From NCBI RefSeq assembly GCF_000265425.1, contig NC_018014.1, forward strand, positions 4,526,001 to 4,590,000: a stretch of 64,000 nt of DNA, written 5' to 3'. The notes under the pieces are model-generated. The model made no database searches. It was not told the DNA's origin and saw only the letters and a list, made by a program, of their open reading frames with translations. This DNA is from Terriglobus roseus DSM 18391 (GTDB lineage Bacteria; Acidobacteriota; Terriglobia; Terriglobales; Acidobacteriaceae). Made by a program: the position numbers and the translations under genes. Positions 42,466 to 50,453 of the stretch are shown piece by piece; within the stretch, counting starts at the first letter, position 1; every line of letters begins with the position of its first letter.

Positions 42466-44997
42466 CTACTTCTTGCCGAGGGCGAGTTCGAGCAACATCT
42501 TCTCTTCCAGCTCGTGCGCCTTGGCCGAGCCGGTTGCCGGGCTGGCTGCAGCGGAGCGCGACACACGCAGTACGCGGCGGTTGCCGGCGGTGCGCTTCAG
42601 AAGTGGGTACGCGTAACTGAGCGCGCCCATGTTGGCCGGCTCTTCCTGCACGAATACGACTTCTTCGGCGGAGGGGTACATGTTGAGCGCCTTTGCCAAG
42701 GCCTCTTCCGGCCAGGGGTAGAGTTGCTCGACGAAGACGATGGCGGTGGAGTAGTCGCCACGCTTGGCGCGTTCCACACGCAGGTTGTGACCGATCTTGC
42801 CGCTGCACACCAGGATGCGCTTTGGGTCCTTGGCTTCCGTATCGGCGAGCACGGTCTGGAAGTGCTCCGCTCCGAAGTCTGCGATGGGCGAGATGGCATC
42901 GGGGTGGCGCAGCATGCTCTTCGGTGTGAAGACGACCAGCGGCTTGCGGTATTCGCTGAGTGCCTGGCGACGCAGCAGGTGGAAGTACTGCGCGGCGTTC
43001 GACGGCTGCGTGACGTACATGTTGTCGGTCGCGCAGAGTTGCAGGAAGCGCTCCATGCGTGCGGACGAGTGCTCCGGGCCCTGGCCTTCATAGCCGTGCG
43101 GCAGCAGCATAGCGACGCCCGAGTACAGATGCCACTTGGCTTCACCGGCCGCGATGAATTGATCGATGATGATCTGCGCGCCGTTGGCGAAGTCGCCGAA
43201 CTGAGCTTCCCAGAGCGTGAGTGTCTCCGGGAAGTCGCGCGAGTAGCCGTACTCGAAGCCGAGGACACCGGCTTCGCTCAGCATGGAGTTGTAGGCCTCG
43301 AACTGGCCCTGGTTCGCATTGATGTTCTGCAACGGCGACCAGCGCTTTTCGGTCTCGACGTCTGTAAAGAAGCTGTGGCGCTGGTTGAAGGTTCCGCGCT
43401 GCGAATCCTGACCGGAGAGGCGCACAGGTGTGCCCTTTTCCAGCAAAGATGCGTAGGCTACAAGCTCTGCGGTTCCGTAGTCGAAGGGTTTGGTACCTGC
43501 ACCCATCTCGTCGCGCTGCTTCAGCAGAGCCTTGACCTTGGGGTGAACGTTGAAGCCTTCCGGTGTCCTGGTGATCAGCGACGTCAGGCGCTTGATCTCG
43601 TCGACCGGGAGACCGGTGACGGCGGGATCAACCTGCGGCAGATAGCCGCCCTTGTACTTGTTCCAATAGTCCGGCAGTTCGGCCAGAGTGGGTGGGTGCA
43701 GGGCTTCCTTGCCCAGCGCCTGGTCGGCGAGAAGCTTGTCGCTGGTCGCCTTGATCTCCGATGCCGCGTCTACGCCAATGCGCTTTGCGTAGCTCTTGTA
43801 CAGCAGCTCAGTTTCCTTGATCTTCGCGTAGCGGCGCGGCTGCGTGACCGTGGGGTCATCCACTTCCGAGTGGCCGTGCCGGCGGTAGCCGATAAGGTCG
43901 ACGACGACGTCCGAGGCGAAGGTTGCGCGATACTCCGCAGCGATAGCGGCGACGCGGACGACGGCGTCCGGATCTTCCGCGTTGACGTGGAAGATGGGGA
44001 TTGGCAGGCGCTTCGCCATGTCAGTTGCGAAACGCGACGAGTTGGACTCAAGCGGCTCTGCCGTGAAGCCGAGCAGGTTGTTCACGACGATCTGGATGGT
44101 ACCGCCAACGGTATAGCCGTTGATGGTGGCAAGGACCAGAGTCTCTGCCCAGATGCCCTGGCCTGCAAAGGCTGCGTCGCCGTGGATGATGATCGGCAGC
44201 ACCTTCTTTGGGCCGTCCGCGCCAAGGCGGACCTGGCGAGCACGTGCGCGCCCCATGATGACGGGGTCAACTGCCTCAAGGTGCGATGGGTTGGAGGCGA
44301 GGTGCAGCTTGATGTTCTTACCGTCGGGTGCCGTATATGTGCCCGTTGCGCCCTGGTGATACTTCACGTCGCCGCCGCCAAGGTGGCTGCGCGGATCGAC
44401 GTCCTCAAACTTGGTGAAGATATCCGCTGCGGAACGGCCGACGGTGTTGACCATCACGTTCAGACGGCCGCGGTGGTTCATCGCGAAGTGACAGACTTCC
44501 ACGCCGAGCGCTGAGCTGACTTCAAAAGTGCGATCGAGGTACGGGATCAGTGCAGTGAGGCCTTCGAGGGAAAAGCGCTTGGTGCCGAGGTAACGCTGCT
44601 GGATGGTCTGTTCGAAGATGTCAGCCTTGATGAGGCCGGTGAGGGTCTGGGCCTGCTGCTGCGGTGTTTCTACCGGCAGTTGCTCCATCTTCTGCTGCAG
44701 CCACTCACGCTTTTCGGGCGACGCAATGTGTGAGAACTCGAGTGCGATGTTGCCGCAGTAATAGCGGCGTGCCTCTTCGGCGATTGCGTCGGAGCCTTCA
44801 GGCAGGTCGATGGGAAATGGCTCCGCGGGCAGGTACTGCTTGAGCGGATCGAGCGTGGCCTGGAGGTAGCCCCAGCGCCGGAAGATTTCAAAGACTTCCG
44901 TCCGCAACTGCGGGTTGCTCAAGGTTTCCTCTGTCGCTGCGGCTGCTGTCTGCGCCGCCGCTGCTGCCTTACCGATTGACTTCGCCCTGTTCGCCAT
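42466..44997 (-). CDS. sucA: 2-oxoglutarate dehydrogenase E1 component
   Basis: 843 residues. The TPP-dependent core begins RWGYLQATLDPLKQYLPAEP; active-site blocks include CHFAMNHRGRLNVMVNTVGR, KYHQGATGTY, HLEAVDPVIMGRARARQ and IIIHGDAAFAGQG. It decarboxylates 2-oxoglutarate for transfer to the lipoyl E2 in the TCA cycle. It is shorter than E. coli SucA (about 930) but has the normal domain order. GAGGAA lies 5 nt before the ATG. No E2 or E3 gene is adjacent. Confidence 0.95.
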   Translation of the reverse strand: MANRAKSIGKAAAAAQTAAAATEETLSNPQLRTEVFEIFRRWGYLQATLDPLKQYLPAEPFPIDLPEGSDAIAEEARRYYCGNIALEFSHIASPEKREWLQQKMEQLPVETPQQQAQTLTGLIKADIFEQTIQQRYLGTKRFSLEGLTALIPYLDRTFEVSSALGVEVCHFAMNHRGRLNVMVNTVGRSAADIFTKFEDVDPRSHLGGGDVKYHQGATGTYTAPDGKNIKLHLASNPSHLEAVDPVIMGRARARQVRLGADGPKKVLPIIIHGDAAFAGQGIWAETLVLATINGYTVGGTIQIVVNNLLGFTAEPLESNSSRFATDMAKRLPIPIFHVNAEDPDAVVRVAAIAAEYRATFASDVVVDLIGYRRHGHSEVDDPTVTQPRRYAKIKETELLYKSYAKRIGVDAASEIKATSDKLLADQALGKEALHPPTLAELPDYWNKYKGGYLPQVDPAVTGLPVDEIKRLTSLITRTPEGFNVHPKVKALLKQRDEMGAGTKPFDYGTAELVAYASLLEKGTPVRLSGQDSQRGTFNQRHSFFTDVETEKRWSPLQNINANQGQFEAYNSMLSEAGVLGFEYGYSRDFPETLTLWEAQFGDFANGAQIIIDQFIAAGEAKWHLYSGVAMLLPHGYEGQGPEHSSARMERFLQLCATDNMYVTQPSNAAQYFHLLRRQALSEYRKPLVVFTPKSMLRHPDAISPIADFGAEHFQTVLADTEAKDPKRILVCSGKIGHNLRVERAKRGDYSTAIVFVEQLYPWPEEALAKALNMYPSAEEVVFVQEEPANMGALSYAYPLLKRTAGNRRVLRVSRSAAASPATGSAKAHELEEKMLLELALGKK

Positions 44998-45161
44998 GCT
45001 TCCTCGTGTTCATAAGGATAGACCTTTGCGTTATCGCATGGGGAGCGCGGGATGTGCGATTTACGGTATCGATGTTCGTTATTCGGCCATTTCTTCCCCA
45101 TTAAGGGGATAGCGTTCCGAGTCACGGAGACAACGCGTTTTCGATCAAGGACGTCAGAACG

Positions 45162-45184
45162 ATAGCGAACAGAAAGCGAACACG
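45162..45184. promoter_or_regulatory. Putative SOS operator of the unknown gene at 45194
   Basis: Two identical half-sites GCGAACA at 45165-45171 and 45176-45182 (offset 11 bp), giving a perfect GAAC-N7-GAAC. It matches the 17193-17215 element before recA at 19 of 23 positions. Its end is 9 bp from the ATG. Confidence 0.6.
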
Positions 45185-45193
45185 GAGGCAGTC

Positions 45194-45811
45194 ATGCAGG
45201 AACGCACAATCGAATTTGAAGAGCCGGTGATCCAGGACGAGAGCCAGCAGGCGCTGCAGGTTGCAACCGAACGTGCAGAGCGGGCGGAGGCGGAGTTGGC
45301 GAAGTTGAAGTCTGCGCAGCAGCACACGTCGCACACCGTGGCGGAGATGGACCTGAAGCAGCCACCGTCACCCAGCACCGCACAGAGTGCTGCTCCTGTT
45401 GCAACTGAAACGGATCGCGGTTCAGCGGATGAAGGCGGCGAGGCCGAGTTGCGCAAGGACCCGATGATGGCCACGCTGTTGGACGCGCTGGATGGGGGCA
45501 ATGACGTCGGCCATTACGGCCGGTTGGTGTTTGCGATGGTGGCTCGGCATTTCCTGCCGCATGACGAGGTGCTGGCGTGGCTTACAAAGGATGCCGACTT
45601 CTCGGACACACAGGCACGCGCGATGCTGCAGCAGGTGGAGGGTCGCGACTATACGCCGCCCAAGCGCGAACGTCTGATTCAGTGGCAGGCTGAGCAGGAG
45701 TTCCAGTTCATCGATGCGAATGATCCGGATAGTGGGAATCTCTATCGGAACCTGAAGTTTCCGAGCGAGATCTACGAGCACATTGAGCACTACCAGGAAG
45801 CGAAGGCCTAA
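45194..45811 (+). CDS. Unknown protein, possible SOS-regulated gene
   Basis: 205 residues from ATG 45194 with GGAGG 7 nt upstream. Residues 22-45 form a short coiled coil (LQVATERAERAEAELAKLK), followed by a polar linker and a compact helical domain of about 120 residues (DPMMATLLDALDGGNDVGHY, then HFLPHDEVLAWL and YTPPKRERLIQWQAEQEF). I recognise no family, catalytic motif or metal site. The operator-like repeat nearly identical to the one at recA suggests induction after DNA damage. A terminator follows, so it is monocistronic. Confidence 0.72.
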   Translation: MQERTIEFEEPVIQDESQQALQVATERAERAEAELAKLKSAQQHTSHTVAEMDLKQPPSPSTAQSAAPVATETDRGSADEGGEAELRKDPMMATLLDALDGGNDVGHYGRLVFAMVARHFLPHDEVLAWLTKDADFSDTQARAMLQQVEGRDYTPPKRERLIQWQAEQEFQFIDANDPDSGNLYRNLKFPSEIYEHIEHYQEAKA

Positions 45812-45831
45812 ACAGCCTTTGCTTGCAGGAC

Positions 45832-45879
45832 AGCTTCAGCTACCGGGATGTGGGTTCCGGCGGCTGAAGCTTTTGTTTT
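45832..45879 (+). terminator. Terminator after the 45194 gene
   Basis: AGCTTCAGC (45832-45840) pairs with GCTGAAGCT (45863-45871), with an inner CCGG/CCGG pairing, followed by TTTTGTTTT. Confidence 0.65.
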
Positions 45880-46825
45880 ATGCGGAGGGCTTTGCGCCGT
45901 GCTCCGCGCCCTGGTGGTCGGCTTTGAAGCCGTAGGTCTCGTAGTGGGTAGTGAGCCTGCCGTTGCGCACGGTGCAGACGGTGAAGCCCTCGGCGAAGCC
46001 CATACGCGCACCCTCCCACCAGTTGCCGCAGACGGCGCCGCTGGTGAGGTACTGCACGCCCTTCCACTCGACGCGTTCGTTGATGTGCGTATGGCCCTGC
46101 AGGACGCCGATGACATTCTTGCCCTCGAAGAGCGGGTAGATCTGGTATGCGTTTGAGACGGACAAAGTGTTTCGAACGGCAAGGGGCGCCTGCATCTCCA
46201 TGTATTGCGGAAATGCGGTGACCAGCGGCATGTGCGTCGTGACGATGATTGGCGTGGCGGGCGATTGCTTGGCGAGGTCTGCCTTCAGCCACGCGATCTG
46301 CGCGTCGTCGATGAAGCCGTAGTAGCTGCGATCCGGTGCGATGCCGATGGAGTCGAGCACGATGAAATGCACGCCCTTGTGGTCGAAGCTTTGGTAGAGC
46401 GGACCGACGTGATCCTGAAAATAGCTCTTGCCGAAGCCCGCATCCTGGGGACTCATGCCGCTCTTTGGGTTCAGACCGACGACGTCGTGGTTTCCGATGG
46501 CGTGGTACGTCTTCAGTCCGAGTTGCTGCTCGGTCTCCGCATAGAGGCTGTAGAGTTCTGTCGAGCGTGCGGCGGGTACGGCGAGACCGTCAAAGATGTG
46601 ATCGCCGCCCTGAATGGCGAAGTCGGCGTGGAGTGTGCGCGCTTTCTTGAAGGCCATTGCGCAGCCGGCGGCAGCGTGCAGTTCGGGCTGGAGATGCGTG
46701 TCGGTCACGTGCAGAAAGGTGAAGTCGTGCGACGGCGCTTGCGCGAGCAATGAAGCGGGCGCGGCGGCGACAGCGCCCGTGGCGGCAGCGAGCGACAGAA
46801 ATCGGCGACGGGAGAGAGGTGGCAT
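45878..46825 (-). CDS. Tat-exported metallophosphoesterase (calcineurin-like)
   Basis: 315 residues from ATG 46825. The start was chosen because a twin-arginine signal follows at once (SRRRFLSLAAATGAVAAAPA). Metal-binding motifs are HVTDTHLQPE (D-x-H), QGGDHIFDG (G-D), AIGNHDVVG (G-N-H-D), TTHMPLV and GHTHINE. Substrate may be a phosphoester or nucleotide in the periplasm. It is convergent with the unknown gene at 45194. Confidence 0.87.
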   Translation of the reverse strand: MPPLSRRRFLSLAAATGAVAAAPASLLAQAPSHDFTFLHVTDTHLQPELHAAAGCAMAFKKARTLHADFAIQGGDHIFDGLAVPAARSTELYSLYAETEQQLGLKTYHAIGNHDVVGLNPKSGMSPQDAGFGKSYFQDHVGPLYQSFDHKGVHFIVLDSIGIAPDRSYYGFIDDAQIAWLKADLAKQSPATPIIVTTHMPLVTAFPQYMEMQAPLAVRNTLSVSNAYQIYPLFEGKNVIGVLQGHTHINERVEWKGVQYLTSGAVCGNWWEGARMGFAEGFTVCTVRNGRLTTHYETYGFKADHQGAEHGAKPSA

Positions 46826-47003
46826 AGGCCAAGAGTGTAACGCCCGCTGCGCGGCTGGAATATGAACGCTCGTCTTCATCTCGTGGTGAAGGGTGGCTAG
46901 GAGAGTGACACTTCTCTTCACAGCATGAAAGGGCCTGCTCTGGCGCATCGCATTACACGTGCCGTGACGCTGCGAGCCTTCGGATCACGTTAAAGTAAGT
47001 CCC

Positions 47004-48377
47004 ATGCCCCTCTCCCCAGGCTTTCCCAAGGCGCTCGCGCTGTGTGCGATGGCGCTCGCCGCTTCGTTGAGCGGATGTACGACGAAAGTGACGGCCATTG
47101 TCCCGGCGACCCCGGTCGCAACAGCCAAGCCAATCTGGGTTGGCGCGTGGGGAGCTTCCATGAGTAACGCCGAGGCTTTCAATGACAACACCGGCGGCAA
47201 CGAACGCAGCTACCGCTTCCTGGTCACGTCGACGATCGATGGCAGTCAGGCTCGGGTGAAGTTTTCAAATGTATACGGCAGGTCGCCGGTCACGCTTGGG
47301 GCGGCGCGACTGTCATGGGGCAAGGATGGATCAGCGGCGATCGACACCGCACATGACACAGCGCTGAAGTTCAACGGCAGCAGCAGTGTGACCATTGCAC
47401 CGGGCGGCACGGTCACCTCCGATCCTGCGGACTTCGCCTTTGGAATGGGACAGGTGCTGGCCGTTTCCGTTTATCTGAAGGGGACGTTCGATCCAGTAAG
47501 CCGGCACGATGCCTACTTCATCAAGAACTACACGACGGCCGATGGCGCGGGCGATGTGACCACCGATGGCACCGGCGCCGCCTTTACGCGCACGCTGCCC
47601 GATTGGCTGCTGATCAACGAGATCGATGTGTACGGCGAGTACCAGGGAACGCTGGCGATGTTTGGCAGTTCGACTACGGACGGCTTCAAGGCGGATTACA
47701 GTTCCGACCGCATCTACCCTGCGCCCAATGTCCCGATAGCCGATCAGCATGCGAACCGCGTGACGGATTGGATGGCGCGACGACTGAATGCGGCGGGATA
47801 TCGCATCGGTGTCCTGAACGCCGGTATTCCCGGCAATGCTGTGACAGAGCTTCCAGGCTTTGCGCCGACGCCCATCAAACGGTTCGCGCAGGATATCCAG
47901 ACGATGCCGAACCTGCTGGGCGTTGTGAGCTACTTTGGCTCGATCGATCTCCGCTCCTCCGATTGCGTGAGCGCACCGGCTATGGAAGTCGCGACACAGC
48001 AACTGGTAGCGACCGTCGCCGCGGCGAAGTTGCCGCTGGTACTGACCACGCTGCCTCCCACCGGGTTGTGCAACAACCCGGCACAGGCAAACTACGGTCC
48101 GCTGCCGTCGGCGGCAAACCCATACGCCGGCGGCCTCACGCCGGGACCAGCCAATGGTGCCGAGGTGCAGCGTGCCGCGTTCAACCAGTGGATTCTGTCC
48201 ACCGGTGCCAACCTGCCGGGCGTGGTTGGGATCGCCGATTACGATAAGGCCTTGAGCGACCCTCAGCATCCCAGTTTCTTACTACCTCAGTACAATTCTG
48301 GCGATAACTTCCACATGAACGGTATGGGTTACGGCGCTGAAGCGGCCGCGGTACCGCTCACATTCCTGCCAAAATAG
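47004..48377 (+). CDS. SGNH/GDSL-hydrolase lipoprotein, paralogue 1
   Basis: 457 residues. Lipoprotein signal with lipobox SLSGC. After a linker, a beta-rich domain (about 45-195) precedes the SGNH fold: the nucleophile block AMFGSSTTDGF (where GDSxT is usual), the Gly/Asn blocks, and the C-terminal SGDNFHMNG with the catalytic Asp and His. It probably de-esterifies a polysaccharide or glycolipid at the outer membrane. The downstream gene is a clear paralogue. Confidence 0.83.
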   Translation: MPLSPGFPKALALCAMALAASLSGCTTKVTAIVPATPVATAKPIWVGAWGASMSNAEAFNDNTGGNERSYRFLVTSTIDGSQARVKFSNVYGRSPVTLGAARLSWGKDGSAAIDTAHDTALKFNGSSSVTIAPGGTVTSDPADFAFGMGQVLAVSVYLKGTFDPVSRHDAYFIKNYTTADGAGDVTTDGTGAAFTRTLPDWLLINEIDVYGEYQGTLAMFGSSTTDGFKADYSSDRIYPAPNVPIADQHANRVTDWMARRLNAAGYRIGVLNAGIPGNAVTELPGFAPTPIKRFAQDIQTMPNLLGVVSYFGSIDLRSSDCVSAPAMEVATQQLVATVAAAKLPLVLTTLPPTGLCNNPAQANYGPLPSAANPYAGGLTPGPANGAEVQRAAFNQWILSTGANLPGVVGIADYDKALSDPQHPSFLLPQYNSGDNFHMNGMGYGAEAAAVPLTFLPK

Positions 48378-48461
48378 GACCTTTGGTTCGTGAGATGAAC
48401 GTGTCGTGAAATGTCAGCGGCGCGCTTGAAACTTCAGGGCCGCGTAGACGTTCTCTCACCC

Positions 48462-49850
48462 ATGCGATTCCCCGTGAGAACTCACCGCATTGGCCTTTTT
48501 CTGAGGATCTGCACCGTGTTTATAGCTGCTGGGACGGTGTTGAGCCTGAGCAGTTGTACCAGCACACCTACGGCGCAGACAGCGGCTCCCGCTACGCAGC
48601 CGATGTGGGTAGTGTCCTGGGGTGCGGGGAGTGAGAACAGCCTGGCGTCTGCGGCGAATCCCGGCGGTTCCGAGCAGAGCTTTCGCTTCATCGTGTTGCC
48701 CACTACAGACGGCACACAGGAGCGGGTGCACTTCTCCAACAGGTTGAGCAAAGGACCGGTCACCATCGGAGCAGCGCGGCTTGCCGCGGCAGTGAATGTT
48801 GGCCCCGCGATCGATCCGGCACGCGACGTCGCGTTGACCTTTGACGGCAGTCCCTCGGTCACGCTTGCTGCGGGCCAGGAGGTGGTCTCCGACCCTGTGA
48901 ACATCACCTATAAATTCGGCGAGAAGCTGGCTGTCAGCATGTATCTGAAGGGGACGTTTGCGCCGCTGACGCAGCACACCTCGGAGGTGCAAACGAACTT
49001 CGAGAATGCATCCGGCGGAGGGAACGCCACGGCCGATACCAGCGGCGCTTCCATGGGGACGACCATGACGGACTGGCTGATGGTGAACGGTATCGACGTC
49101 TACGGCAGCTACCAGGGTACCGTTGCGATCTTTGGCAGTTCTTCGGTCGATGGCCACGGTTCCGGCGATGGCAACACCAACAGCTATCCGGTTGCGAATG
49201 TCGCTGTCCCAGGGCAGGACAACGACAGGCCGTCCGACTGGCTTGCCCGACAACTTCGTGCTGCCGGCTATCAAATGGGTGTTTTGAACGCTGGCGCGAT
49301 CGGCGATCCTGCTGGGGAAGATGGCACAACTGCGGCCGGCAACAGCATCGCGGGCATCGACCGCATGCAGCATGATGTGTTGCAGCAGGCCGGTATCAAG
49401 ACCGTGATCATCTACTTCGGCGGCATCGACCTGCGGTCCGATTGCAAACTGGCCACCGACATCGAACCATCGCTGACGAATATGGTGCAGCAGGCGCAGG
49501 CGGCAGGTGTCCGTACGATCCTGGCGACACTACCACCGTCGGAATACTGCCAGGGCGCTTCTGCCTCGCTGATTCCATCCAGTGGCAATCCGTACGCGGG
49601 CGACGTCAATCCTGGCCCGGAAAACTCTGGCTCGACGCAGCGACGCGCTCTGAACGACTGGATCAGGACCTCGGGTGCCGCACTCCCAGGCGTGGTCGCA
49701 ATTGCAGACTTCGATAAGGCTCTCGCCGATCCGGCCCATCCGGATTTCATGATCCCGAATCTCAACTCAGGCGACAACTTTCATCCGAACGGTGCGGGTT
49801 ACGGCGTACAGTCCAGCTCGATCCCATTGGACAAGATCCTGGGGCAGTAG
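48462..49850 (+). CDS. SGNH/GDSL-hydrolase lipoprotein, paralogue 2
   Basis: 462 residues from ATG 48462, with lipobox SLSSC. It follows paralogue 1 by 84 bp and shares its order of blocks: MWVVSWGAGSEN, the beta domain, AIFGSSSVDGH and SGDNFHPNG with the Asp-His pair. The two clearly arose by tandem duplication and have diverged widely outside the motifs, which suggests different esters. A hairpin follows. Confidence 0.83.
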   Translation: MRFPVRTHRIGLFLRICTVFIAAGTVLSLSSCTSTPTAQTAAPATQPMWVVSWGAGSENSLASAANPGGSEQSFRFIVLPTTDGTQERVHFSNRLSKGPVTIGAARLAAAVNVGPAIDPARDVALTFDGSPSVTLAAGQEVVSDPVNITYKFGEKLAVSMYLKGTFAPLTQHTSEVQTNFENASGGGNATADTSGASMGTTMTDWLMVNGIDVYGSYQGTVAIFGSSSVDGHGSGDGNTNSYPVANVAVPGQDNDRPSDWLARQLRAAGYQMGVLNAGAIGDPAGEDGTTAAGNSIAGIDRMQHDVLQQAGIKTVIIYFGGIDLRSDCKLATDIEPSLTNMVQQAQAAGVRTILATLPPSEYCQGASASLIPSSGNPYAGDVNPGPENSGSTQRRALNDWIRTSGAALPGVVAIADFDKALADPAHPDFMIPNLNSGDNFHPNGAGYGVQSSSIPLDKILGQ

Positions 49851-49868
49851 AACGCTCGCGAACAGACA

Positions 49869-49897
49869 AAGAGGCCGGGCTATCTGCCCGGCCTCTT
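49869..49897. terminator. Bidirectional terminator between the SGNH genes and the ATP synthase operon
   Basis: AAGAGGCCGGGC-TATCT-GCCCGGCCTCTT: a 12-bp perfect stem between the convergent stops, with a short T-rich tail in both directions. Confidence 0.75.
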
Positions 49898-49918
49898 CTG
49901 TTGCTGTACATCAGGTCT

Positions 49919-50347
49919 TTAGCGGTCCTTGGAGGCTGCCAGCTTCTCTTCCGCAACGCGAATCTCTGCGCGCGCGTAGTCGTACTTCTCCGCGTCGTCG
50001 CCAGCTTCCGTCCAGTCCTTGTTTGCTGCGTCGAGCTGCTGTTGTGCCTGAGCCGGATCAATCTCGGTGGGCTTCAGTGCGGTCTCGGCGAGCACGGTAA
50101 CGCGCTCAGGGAGAACTTCAACAAAGCCCCACGCGACAAAGAACTTCGCATCGCCGGAGTTGCCGCCGTGCAGCTTGACTTCGCCTGCGCCCAGTTCTGC
50201 GAGCAGCGGAGCGGCGCCGTACAGCGCTTCCATGTAGCCCGAGATCGCCGGCAGCTCAATCGCGTCGGCCGTGGTGTCCACCAGGACGCGGTCCGGTGTG
50301 ACGATGCGGACTGCGAGCTGGCCGTGTGTGCTTGTTTCGTCTGCCAT
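49919..50347 (-). CDS. atpC: ATP synthase epsilon subunit
   Basis: 142 residues. N-terminal beta-barrel (AVRIVTPDRVLVDTTADAIE, then YMEALYGAAPLLAELGAGEV) and C-terminal helical hairpin. Epsilon couples rotation and inhibits ATP hydrolysis. It is last in the operon, 106 bp after atpD; that unusually long gap contains two alternative RNA pairings (see 50366-50449) and there is no clear Shine-Dalgarno. Confidence 0.9.
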   Translation of the reverse strand: MADETSTHGQLAVRIVTPDRVLVDTTADAIELPAISGYMEALYGAAPLLAELGAGEVKLHGGNSGDAKFFVAWGFVEVLPERVTVLAETALKPTEIDPAQAQQQLDAANKDWTEAGDDAEKYDYARAEIRVAEEKLAASKDR

Positions 50348-50365
50348 GGCGTTTCTTGGTTTCTT

Positions 50366-50449
50366 GTTTCTTGTTGCTGGTTTCGTTGAACAGCGGAAGA
50401 GTTGGGATTGTTGCCGGCCTCTGGAAACCAGAGGCCAGCAACAAGAAAC
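50366..50449 (-). promoter_or_regulatory. Candidate RNA switch between atpD and atpC
   Basis: In the mRNA a GUUUCUUGUUGCUGG segment (50449-50435) can pair perfectly over 15 bp with 50380-50366, which lies 18 nt before the atpC AUG. Part of the same segment (50444-50428) can instead form a 17-bp hairpin with 50424-50408, with one G-U pair and a 3-nt loop. The two foldings exclude each other. Confidence 0.55.
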
Positions 50450-50453
50450 TCTC

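Noticed and set aside
42448..44514. Plus-strand open frame opposite sucA
   Set aside because: Shadow; the minus strand has all E1 motifs.
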